This document shows, piece after piece, positions 1-6,312 of a stretch of 8,603 bases of DNA. The stretch lies in NCBI GenBank assembly GCA_016287975.1, contig JAEEXV010000108.1, positions 1 through 8,603 of the forward strand, given 5' to 3'. Below the pieces are notes generated by a model. The model made no database searches. It was not told the DNA's origin and saw only the letters and a program-made list of their open reading frames with translations. Within the stretch, counting starts at the first letter, position 1, and each line of letters begins with the position of its first letter. Source of the DNA: Lentisphaeria bacterium (lineage in GTDB: Bacteria; Verrucomicrobiota; Lentisphaeria; Oligosphaerales; Oligosphaeraceae). Both the position numbers and the translations under genes were made by a program.

Positions 1-89
1 ATTTGTCCTTGTTCATTGCAGCCTCCGTCCTGGCTGCAAAGATACTCGTTCAAATCGGTACGCACGAAAATCACTACGTAATCCTTTGA
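1..89 (+). CDS. C-terminal end of an unidentified, possibly membrane protein (partial)
   Basis: Reading from base 3, an open frame runs without a stop from the window edge to TGA at 87-89. Its 28 codons start LSLFIAASVLAAKILVQIG and end THENHYVIL. The first part is a hydrophobic stretch typical of a membrane helix, and the short tail is polar, so this looks like a real protein end rather than a chance frame. The start lies outside the window, and the family cannot be named from so little. The other two forward frames also stay open for some length, but their translations look less protein-like. The AT-richer composition matches the orphan gene downstream and not the GC-rich operon. Confidence is limited by length. 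Confidence 0.35.
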   Translation, partial: LSLFIAASVLAAKILVQIGTHENHYVIL

Positions 90-131
90 TTTTTAGTTAG
101 ATTCAACCTCCTGTCTTTGTTTTTTGTGGGA

Positions 132-156
132 CACTAGTGACAACTGATAGTTGTTT
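132..156 (+). terminator. Weak hairpin after the partial upstream gene, possible terminator
   Basis: A perfect 8-nt palindrome CACTAGTG (132-139) is followed directly by an inverted repeat ACAACT-GAT-AGTTGT (140-154) and two more T residues. The stem is only 6 bp and AT-rich and the T tract is short. It is therefore a poor intrinsic terminator, but it is the only candidate near the end of the upstream gene (stop at 87-89). It could equally be a protein-binding palindrome. Confidence 0.25.
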
Positions 157-185
157 CCATGCTCTTTCCCCCATGTGGGCAGTTT

Positions 186-233
186 CATCGTAATGCCGTC
201 CAGCCGTCATATCGGATGGTCGGCATTACGATG
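186..233. repeat. Long imperfect inverted repeat (21-bp stem) upstream of the orphan gene
   Basis: The arm CATCGTAATGCCG (186-198) is the exact reverse complement of CGGCATTACGATG (221-233). Pairing continues inward as CCA/TGG and CCG/CGG, with only one T-T and one G-A mismatch, leaving a 6-base loop TCATAT (207-212). In total 19 of 21 positions pair. No T run follows on either strand, so it does not look like a standard intrinsic terminator. The nonamer GGTCGGCAT at 218-226 recurs at 240-248, just outside the stem. Possible roles are a small palindromic mobile repeat, a structured leader, or an operator for the gene starting at 294. The structure itself is certain; the role is not. Confidence 0.8.
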
Positions 234-281
234 GGCAGTGGTCGGCATGGGGATTGAACGTCGTCATAACACTGCAATCAA

Positions 282-285
282 AGGA
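282..285 (+). promoter_or_regulatory. Ribosome binding site of the orphan gene
   Basis: AGGA within AAAGGAAAAG ends 8 bases before the ATG at 294. This is good Shine-Dalgarno placement and supports that start. I could not find a convincing -35/-10 pair upstream: TTGAAC at 254-259 has no good -10 partner at normal spacing. Confidence 0.6.
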
Positions 286-293
286 AAAGCGCA

Positions 294-887
294 ATGAGTT
301 TGAAATCATACTACTACGAAATATTCAGCAAGGAAGTCAGGCGTCTGCCTCTGAAAGATGAGATCTATGGAGCGACGCGTTTCTTTGGAGGGACCTCCAC
401 TTCTTTTCCATGGGAAGATGTCGAGGAGAATGTGGCGGCGGTGAATCCGACCTCGAACGAGTTGTTCATTGCCTCTCTTTTTACCTGCGTCTCAATTGAT
501 ATGCTTCTTCACCATGAGTTTTGCCTTGTAAAGCGGAATCAGTCGCTGTATCAAGGGTGGGACGCAATGGCACAATACCCTAAGTTCGGAATGACTTGCA
601 TGGGAGCGGGGTGGAGCCGCAACCCATTGTTTATCCTGAAATGCGCGGAAAGTAAGCAAGTCATATCCGCTGAGAAGATGCTGCCCATCATGCCTGAAAT
701 CACCAAACTCATCCAGGAGGAACTACAGGAAGCCTTGGATCGGTTTTTCCCAGGTCAATGTTCTGCATTGAACTTGCTGGGCAAATGGTGCCAAGTCGAC
801 CCGACCTTCGGGGATGCCAATACGGATTGCGCTACGACAGTCGCATTCAGGGCGCAGTTGCGCGAAAGTCTGCAGAATAACGCATAA
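294..887 (+). CDS. Hypothetical protein, 197 aa, cysteine-rich, unrecognised family
   Basis: A complete gene with an ATG start, a well-spaced AGGA ribosome binding site and a TAA stop. I do not recognise the family. The product has no signal peptide and no clear membrane helix, so it is probably cytoplasmic. It has mixed alpha/beta-looking composition and many aromatic residues, with seven cysteines spread through the chain in FTCVS, EFCLV, MTCMG, LKCAE, GQCSA, KWCQV and TDCAT. These are not arranged in a recognisable zinc-finger or thioredoxin CxxC pattern. A helical, charged stretch (about residues 130-152, PEITKLIQEELQEALDRFF) lies near the centre-right. Codon use is far more AT-tolerant than in the convergent operon, which suggests a different origin. 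It is transcribed alone on the plus strand, towards the operon, so the neighbourhood gives no functional hint. Real gene: likely. Function: unknown. Confidence 0.8.
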   Translation: MSLKSYYYEIFSKEVRRLPLKDEIYGATRFFGGTSTSFPWEDVEENVAAVNPTSNELFIASLFTCVSIDMLLHHEFCLVKRNQSLYQGWDAMAQYPKFGMTCMGAGWSRNPLFILKCAESKQVISAEKMLPIMPEITKLIQEELQEALDRFFPGQCSALNLLGKWCQVDPTFGDANTDCATTVAFRAQLRESLQNNA

Positions 888-891
888 GTCC

Positions 892-944
892 AAAACGCCG
901 CCTCCTTCATGTCGACTGGATGGAGAGAGATGGAGGGGGCGGCG
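892..944 (-). terminator. Probable intrinsic terminator of the minus-strand operon
   Basis: CGCCGCCTCCTTCAT (896-910) can pair along its full 15 bases with ATGGAGGGGGCGGCG (930-944), with a 19-base loop containing GTCGAC. On the minus strand the stem has two A-C mismatches but is followed directly by TTTT (895-892), the usual arrangement of a terminator for the operon that ends at 1115. On the plus strand the stem is complete (two G-U pairs) and starts 8 bases after the orphan gene's stop codon, but no T run follows. It may therefore serve both convergent genes. The distance of about 170 nt from the operon's stop codon is long for a terminator. Confidence 0.55.
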
Positions 945-1000
945 ATAATCGAGCACGCAGAAGCGGAATCGGGGTGCTTGATAGACTTCCATAGGGAGGC

Positions 1001-1049
1001 CAGACCCATCTTTCGGGGGCCCCACACTTCAGACCCATCGGGGACCCCA
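1001..1049. repeat. Short tandem duplication with palindromic core in the convergent intergenic region
   Basis: CAGACCCATC occurs at 1001-1010 and again at 1030-1039. It is followed by TTTCGGGGGCCCCA in the first copy and by GGGGACCCCA in the second. Each copy thus ends in a small GGGG-CCCC palindrome, and the first carries a short extra TTTC(G). The period is 29 bases. No gene covers this region. Confidence 0.6.
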
Positions 1050-1055
1050 GGCGCT

Positions 1056-1086
1056 GGCGTTCTGTGGCGGCCCATTCTTGGGCCGC
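1056..1086 (-). repeat. Perfect 8-bp hairpin within a 29-nt repeat, left copy
   Basis: GCGGCCCA (1067-1074), loop TTCT, then TGGGCCGC (1079-1086) forms a perfect stem-loop 29 bases beyond the operon's last stop codon. No T run follows on either strand, so it is more likely a transcript-stabilising or repeat structure than a terminator. Read on the minus strand, 1084-1056 matches plus-strand 3231-3258 at 25 of 28 aligned bases with one 1-base gap. The two copies lie just outside the two ends of the gene at 1115-3178, in opposite orientation. Confidence 0.7.
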
Positions 1087-1114
1087 GATTTGACTTGGGG
1101 CGGCGGGGGCTTCG

Positions 1115-3178
1115 TCAGCTGGCGAGGATCATGGCATAGTCGTGGAGGTGTTCGAGGGGGAGTGCGATGGCGGAATAGCCAGTGGCGGGGTCGTGCGCGA
1201 CGGCCAGGGTGATTTCGGGCGCGTCGACGAAGTGCAGGATGGCACGGGATAGGGGGCGGCGGAATCTGAGCGCCGCAGTGCCGTGAAGGCGGGGCCAGGG
1301 AAGCGGGTCGCCTCGGCGGATGGTGGCGCCCTGCGGCAGGTCGATGGTGCCCGCGAAGTTGGCGAGGTGGACGACGACGCCCTCGCCAGGACGCTCGGCG
1401 GCATGGCAGAGTACGAGATCGGGCAGGCCGTCGGCCTGGAAGGCGGGGGCGGGGTTCTGGGCGGCGAGGAGGGCGGTGAGACGGTCGGTGGCGGGCTTGA
1501 TGGCGAAGTATCTGCCTGGAGACTTGGCGGTGTCCATGCCGCGCTTGAGCCCAGAGGAAAAGACGGCGTCGTAGGCGTAGGGCGGTTCCTGGGCGGAGAA
1601 GAGCCAGTGGCGGTCGGCGAGGATGTCGCGCCAATGCTGCGGATCGCCAGGGCGCGCGAAGAGGTCGCCGACGGCGATGAACTTGCCGCGTCCGCAGGGG
1701 AATTCGCGGAAGCCGTCCTCGGGCAGGTCGGCATGGCTCCAGCACCACTGGGCGCGGTATTCGACGTCGGTGCGGAAGGTGCCGTCGGGGCGCTGGTCGC
1801 CGCATTTTCCCGTGACGATGACGGTGCGCCCGTCGCGCGCGGCATCCCTGACCTTGGCGACTTCGGCGTCGGACATCATGCGGATGTCGACCAGGAGGAG
1901 CACGTGGCATTGCGGCGGGATCGCGGGGGCCTTGGCGTTGACGAGGCGGTAGGGGACGTTGGCGATGACGAGCGCCTGCATCCAGGGGAAGAGGCGTCCT
2001 GCCTCGTAGCCGACGCCGTAGTCCCTGGAGTCGGTGCTGAAGTACACGCCGAGTGCATCAAGGGGGTTGGCGTGGAAGCACCAGTCGGCGTGCTTCCGCT
2101 CGAAGGCGCGGAGGGCGGTTTCATCGGGGCCGGGGCCGCCGACGACGGTATTGGTGAAGAGGCTTCCAGTGAGGCGGGCCATGGAGAAGGAGACCATGAG
2201 GTCGGAGGCGGTCTTGGCGTAGTTCATCAGCATGGGCGGGATGCCGCGGTCCCGCGCCTGCATGACGGTGTACTTGTGGTTGGCCATCCAGTATGGCCAG
2301 TTGTAGCGGAAGGTGCCTGCCTTGGTGCATTCGATGAAGAACCAGTCGAGGGCGGGGAGCTCCTCGACGTGGGTGCTCGCCCAGTCGCGCACGAGGAACG
2401 CGGAGCAGTAGTTGGGACGGAGCATCTTGAGACCGAGGCGCTCATAGTGTTCCTTGACGAGGACGTGGAAGTCGTGGGTGGACTCGGAACGGAAGCGCAG
2501 GTGGTCGGCGCCGCCAGGGGCGTCGAGGCGTCGGAAGAAGGCGCCCCATTGCCCTGGGCCAGGCAGTTCGCGGTGATATCGCTCGGCGAACTTCTGGCGG
2601 CAGAAGGAGCAGTTGCAGGACTGGCCGTAATACTGGACGTCGTCGGTCATGATGCCGTCGACGCCTGTGGCGTAGACGGATTCAAGGTATGCGAGGTATT
2701 CGCGGCGGTAGTCGGGGTTGTTGTAGCAGTGCGCGTAGCCGCCGTAGTTGGTGACGACGGGGTTCCAGTCGCCGTCGAGCTGGATGCGGGGGAGGGAGGG
2801 AAGGCATGGATCAAGGAGGTAGTCGACGATTCCCTCGTAGTTCTTTGGATCCATGTGGTTGGCCTCGAAATTCCGATAGAGGCGCTGGATCCCCTGCGGG
2901 GTGTCGGGATGCGCGAGAAGGGTGGCGGAGTGGTGGTCGATGACCTTCATGCCGCGCTTGTGGGCGGAGCGGACGATGGCGGCGAGGCCCGCATTGATAG
3001 TCTTCCACCAGGGGCGGAAATTCCAGCGGCTGTGGTTGCCGAAGATGATCAGATGGGTGAGTCCCTGGCGGAATGCGGCCTCGACGCGGGCGTCGGTGCG
3101 GTCGTATGCCTCGTGGAAGAGTTCGAAGTCGTCGAGCCAGAACCAGGTGAAACGGGCTTGGAAGGGATCGGTTGACAT
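1115..3178 (-). CDS. Glycoside-hydrolase-like protein, TIM barrel plus GATase-like domain, cytoplasmic
   Basis: 687 aa if started at ATG 3178 (MSTDPFQARF). Another ATG 24 bases upstream (MPHQPLTA) is possible; neither has a visible ribosome binding site. There is no signal peptide, so I infer a cytoplasmic location. Residues about 10-350 read as a TIM-barrel hydrolase: TWFWLDDFELFHEAY at the start, a strand ending in VDGIMTDDV (D179, D180), then SCNCSFC (C188, C190, C193), and later DWFFIECTK (E283). Acid residues at strand ends are typical of glycoside hydrolase catalytic sites, and a cysteine cluster at this point recalls the zinc site of GH42 beta-galactosidases. Residues about 385-510 resemble the GATase-like domain of that family, and about 590-680 look all-beta. 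Specificity and catalytic residues are not established. It is the last gene of the operon, 104 nt after the secreted hydrolase-like gene. Confidence 0.85.
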   Translation of the reverse strand: MSTDPFQARFTWFWLDDFELFHEAYDRTDARVEAAFRQGLTHLIIFGNHSRWNFRPWWKTINAGLAAIVRSAHKRGMKVIDHHSATLLAHPDTPQGIQRLYRNFEANHMDPKNYEGIVDYLLDPCLPSLPRIQLDGDWNPVVTNYGGYAHCYNNPDYRREYLAYLESVYATGVDGIMTDDVQYYGQSCNCSFCRQKFAERYHRELPGPGQWGAFFRRLDAPGGADHLRFRSESTHDFHVLVKEHYERLGLKMLRPNYCSAFLVRDWASTHVEELPALDWFFIECTKAGTFRYNWPYWMANHKYTVMQARDRGIPPMLMNYAKTASDLMVSFSMARLTGSLFTNTVVGGPGPDETALRAFERKHADWCFHANPLDALGVYFSTDSRDYGVGYEAGRLFPWMQALVIANVPYRLVNAKAPAIPPQCHVLLLVDIRMMSDAEVAKVRDAARDGRTVIVTGKCGDQRPDGTFRTDVEYRAQWCWSHADLPEDGFREFPCGRGKFIAVGDLFARPGDPQHWRDILADRHWLFSAQEPPYAYDAVFSSGLKRGMDTAKSPGRYFAIKPATDRLTALLAAQNPAPAFQADGLPDLVLCHAAERPGEGVVVHLANFAGTIDLPQGATIRRGDPLPWPRLHGTAALRFRRPLSRAILHFVDAPEITLAVAHDPATGYSAIALPLEHLHDYAMILAS

Positions 3179-3282
3179 GGCGGTAAGCGGTTGGTGCGGC
3201 ATTGCCGCGCGCGCGACGAGGGCGGCACCAGGCCAAGAATGGCCCGGCACGGAACGCCGCCGCGCGCGGGGGGCGCACGCGG
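3179..3282 (-). repeat. GC-rich intergenic spacer with the right copy of the 28-nt repeat
   Basis: This 104-nt gap between two operon genes is very GC-rich. It contains alternating runs (CCGCGCGCGG palindrome at 3260-3269; GCGCGCGCG around 3207-3215), a small hairpin GCGGC-ATT-GCCGC (3196-3208), and at 3231-3258 the inverted partner of the repeat at 1056-1084. It lacks a T run, so termination here is not evident. The structures could protect the 3' end of the upstream message or reduce expression of the last gene. No separate promoter is visible. Confidence 0.6.
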
Positions 3283-6200
3283 CTATTTCAGCAGCTTCTT
3301 GAGTTTGACGACCTTGGGCGGGTCGGGGAGAAGGAGGTTGCAGATGGGGAGATCGATGGGTTCGCCGACGGCCTGGGCCTGGGCGGCGAAGAAGTCGCGC
3401 CAGGCGCCTGGGTTGACGGCGGCGTCTGAACCCGCGAAGGGCTGGACGGCGAAATAGACGACCTTTCCCTTGCCGATTGCGCGCTCCAGGGCGGCGGGGG
3501 TGCCGTCGGCGTAGGCCATGAGGACCTTGGCGCCCTTGGCCTGGATGGAGTAGCTGGCGAAGCGGCTGCCAGGGAGGGCGGGGGCGTTGGCGATCATGGC
3601 GGCGGGGAGCGTTTTCCCGTTCCAGGCGAGGCTGCTGTTGGCGCTGGTCTTGACGGGGAGGTCGGCCGCCTGTCCAGTGAGTTTCGCGCGGTCGGCGTTG
3701 AGGGAGCCGTCGAGGTTCTGGCGGAGGAAGTTCGGGTCGAAGGCGACAATGGTTCCGCCCTGCTCGACCCACTTCACGAGGCGGGCGGAGAGCTTCGGGG
3801 TGGTGTATCCCATGGCTGGGACGTAGAGGAGGCGGTAGTCGTCGAGGTTCACGTCGCCCTGTTCCAGAGTGGTGTCGGAGATGAAGCGGAAGTTGGAGCC
3901 GAGGTGTTCCTCCAGGATGGAGTAGACGGTGTAGGTGGCGTGGAGCACGCGGTCGGCGGCGGCCCATTTGTCGTAGTTCGAATACCAGACGAGGGTCCTG
4001 GTGTCCTGCGGGAGTCTCACGCGGTCCATCTTGCGGAGCATCGCGGAGAGTTCAAGCATGCCTGCATAGTCGTCGAAGATGGTGTGGACGGCGTGGGAGG
4101 TGTACCACATGAAGTGGACGGCGCCGTTCTTGATGGCCTGCGAGGCCCATTCGCGCATGGCGGGAAGGTCGCCGTGCCCGCCGTGGTAGACGAAGCACTG
4201 CGGCATGGCCATGAGTTTGGCGGAGGGGACCAGGTCGCGGAGGACGCGGCAGGAGAAGCCGACGTGGTAGAGGGCGCGCGCCATGCCGAAGTGCGCGTTG
4301 GTGCTGGTGGGGTAGGGGTCGGTGGAGATGAGTTCGGCGAGGCCGTTCATGACGGCGGCGTCGAGGATGCTCTGCCCCGAGCAGTTGTTGTCGTCGAGGA
4401 GCATGACGGGGACGCCAGGGAAGACTTCCTTGCAGGCCGTCTGGAGGCGGGCGAGGCAGGTCTTGAGTCGGCGGTTCCACCAGCGGTAGAAGGCGATGCG
4501 CGCGAAGGGCAGGTCGGCTTCTGGGGTTCCTGGGATGAAGGGGACGCCGTATTTGCCGAAGCCATATTCGCGCTTGACGAGTTCAGAGACCTTTGCGATG
4601 GCGTCGGCGCCAGACTTGTTGATGGTGGGGTCGTAGGCGTATTTGACCTGGTTGGTGGGTTCGTCGAGGCCCATGGAGAATTTGATGGTCTCCTTCATGA
4701 GGGCGTAGTTGGGGTCTTTGGCGCGGGAGCGGATGAACTTTTCGACTTCGGCGACGAAATGGGGGTCGGTGGCGTCGCAGGCGTTTGAGGACTGGGGATT
4801 GATGAACTGCGCGCCTGCCTTGCGGGCGGCGACGCGGAGGGAACTGTTGGAGATGCTGAAGGGGTATTTGACGCCCTGTTCGCGGGTGCGCCTGGTCATG
4901 CGCTCCTTCCCGTGGTTCATGCACCATGGCCAGGCGGGGCCGCCGATGCCCGCGGCGGCCCAGGCGCGGAGCAGTTCGTCCTGCCAGGCGCTGAACTGCT
5001 CGTCGGAGGTGCGTGCCATGAGCGGTGCGGGGTATTCCTTGCGGAGGAGGCCGTGGGCCCAGAGGTCCATCTGGTAGTTTCCAGGGACGCCCTTGTCAAG
5101 GAGGCTTTCGAACTGCGGATTCTTGCGCGGGATGGCGTAGGAGAGGGTGTCGGCGGTGCGGGCGCGGGCGATGGTGAGCTTGCCGCCGTCGAGTTGGAGG
5201 CGGCCGTATTTGCCCAGGTCATGGCGGTTGCCGCGGTAGGCGTTCCAGTGCGGGAACTCACGCGCGCCAGGGTAGTCGCAGGCGGGGTTGATTCGGAGTT
5301 CGGCCGCCTGGGACGGGTCGATCCCGAAGAGTTTCCAGGGCAGGAAGAAGCGGGTTTCGAAGCCGTCGGAGGTGATCTTCGCGGCGCCCTTCCATTCGCC
5401 GTCCCACTTGGCGTCGCTGCGCCAGGGATCCCCTGGGACGCGCTGGTGGAGCCTGGCGTCGAAGAGGGCGCCTGCGGCATTGACGATGAAATGCCATCCT
5501 GTCCCCTGCTTTTCGTTGAAGACGAGGATTTCATTGGCGTCGTCGTTCCAGAGGGCGCCGTCCCGTCTGGTGGCCTGCTTCTTGACTTTGGCGGGATCGG
5601 TGTAGTTGCGGAAGAGGAAATAGAGGCCGTTGGCGTCGGCGGCGACCTGCATGGAGGCTGGGGTGGCGGCGTCCTTGCCGTGGCTGTAGAAACCGTATTG
5701 GAGGTCGCGTGGGTTCCAGGCGGGGGAGGTGGCGGGGGCGTTGAAGTCGACGGTCTTCGCGACGGGGACGGAAACGGTGTCGGGGGTGTAGACGAGTGTC
5801 AGGTTGTCGATGAGGATGTCGGCGCCCGCGCCGACGGCGCCGAGCGCGAACTGGATGGCGTGGGTCTTGTCGGGGATGGTGAAGACGCGGTGGTAGGTGG
5901 TCCATTCGGTGGCGGGGGGCGGTTCGTCGCCGATGCGTCCCGCGGAGCCGTTGCGCTTGCCTTCGAGGTTGCAATTGAGGGTGACGGAGAGTTTGGCGTC
6001 GCTGGCCTTGGCGAACTTGTAGTCGAACTTGACCATCATGGTGCCAGGGCCGTCGGGGGTGAGGCGGGAGGAGCAATAGGCGGTGACCCTGCCTTTGGTG
6101 GGGGCCATGCGCACGGCGTTGCCTGTGCGGCCAGGGACGAGGGTCACGTCGGCGGCCTGGCTGCGCGGATAGGGGGTGAGGCGCAGCGCCTTGTCGAAGT

Positions 6201-6297
6201 CGTAGGCCAGCATCCAGCGCGGCCTGGTGGCGGGGGCGGCGAGGGCGAGGGCGGCCATGGCCATCCAGAGGGCCGTGAAGAGGATGTTGCGGGTCAT
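3283..6297 (-). CDS. Secreted multidomain glycoside-hydrolase-like protein with two carbohydrate-binding-like domains
   Basis: 1004 aa. The start is fixed by AGGAG five bases before the ATG. Residues 1-21 form a signal peptide (MTRN, hydrophobic core, ALALA-APA), so the protein leaves the cytoplasm. About 28-172 looks like a beta-sandwich galactose-binding/CBM4-type domain, ending ADILIDNLTLVY. About 183-370 resembles a CBM9/DOMON-like module, with LWNDDANEILVF (249-260) and a late FFLPWKLFGI segment typical of that fold. About 405-760 is a probable TIM barrel with acid residues in MGLDEPTN (E546), MLLDDNN (D635, D636) and STDPYP (D660). About 765-955 resembles the GATase-like domain of GH42-type enzymes (DDYRLLYVPAMGY, KWVEQGGTIVAFDP). 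It ends in a lysine-rich tail, VVKLKKLLK. Family-level activity is inferred; no catalytic pair is proven. It lies 15 nt after the prepilin-like gene and is probably co-translated with it. Confidence 0.85.
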   Translation of the reverse strand: MTRNILFTALWMAMAALALAAPATRPRWMLAYDFDKALRLTPYPRSQAADVTLVPGRTGNAVRMAPTKGRVTAYCSSRLTPDGPGTMMVKFDYKFAKASDAKLSVTLNCNLEGKRNGSAGRIGDEPPPATEWTTYHRVFTIPDKTHAIQFALGAVGAGADILIDNLTLVYTPDTVSVPVAKTVDFNAPATSPAWNPRDLQYGFYSHGKDAATPASMQVAADANGLYFLFRNYTDPAKVKKQATRRDGALWNDDANEILVFNEKQGTGWHFIVNAAGALFDARLHQRVPGDPWRSDAKWDGEWKGAAKITSDGFETRFFLPWKLFGIDPSQAAELRINPACDYPGAREFPHWNAYRGNRHDLGKYGRLQLDGGKLTIARARTADTLSYAIPRKNPQFESLLDKGVPGNYQMDLWAHGLLRKEYPAPLMARTSDEQFSAWQDELLRAWAAAGIGGPAWPWCMNHGKERMTRRTREQGVKYPFSISNSSLRVAARKAGAQFINPQSSNACDATDPHFVAEVEKFIRSRAKDPNYALMKETIKFSMGLDEPTNQVKYAYDPTINKSGADAIAKVSELVKREYGFGKYGVPFIPGTPEADLPFARIAFYRWWNRRLKTCLARLQTACKEVFPGVPVMLLDDNNCSGQSILDAAVMNGLAELISTDPYPTSTNAHFGMARALYHVGFSCRVLRDLVPSAKLMAMPQCFVYHGGHGDLPAMREWASQAIKNGAVHFMWYTSHAVHTIFDDYAGMLELSAMLRKMDRVRLPQDTRTLVWYSNYDKWAAADRVLHATYTVYSILEEHLGSNFRFISDTTLEQGDVNLDDYRLLYVPAMGYTTPKLSARLVKWVEQGGTIVAFDPNFLRQNLDGSLNADRAKLTGQAADLPVKTSANSSLAWNGKTLPAAMIANAPALPGSRFASYSIQAKGAKVLMAYADGTPAALERAIGKGKVVYFAVQPFAGSDAAVNPGAWRDFFAAQAQAVGEPIDLPICNLLLPDPPKVVKLKKLLK

Positions 6298-6302
6298 GGG
6301 GG

Positions 6303-6307
6303 CTCCT
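6303..6307 (-). promoter_or_regulatory. Ribosome binding site of the secreted hydrolase-like gene
   Basis: On the minus strand AGGAG is followed by CCCCC and then the ATG at 6297. The site lies inside the 15-base gap after the prepilin-like gene's TAA (6315-6313). This supports both the start choice and tight operon coupling. Confidence 0.75.
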
Positions 6308-6312
6308 GTTCG

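Noticed and set aside
1283..3175. Long plus-strand open frame (630 codons) opposite the cytoplasmic hydrolase-like gene
   Set aside because: Its product is a low-complexity mix of V, G, E, D and A, as expected from the complement of a gene with strong G/C third positions. No domain is visible, whereas the opposite strand encodes a coherent protein.
3179..3967. Upstream extension of the last operon gene into the secreted hydrolase-like gene (same strand, other frame)
   Set aside because: The extra residues are arginine/proline-rich frame-shadow sequence. Protein-like sequence starts only at MSTDPFQARF, so a fusion is not supported.
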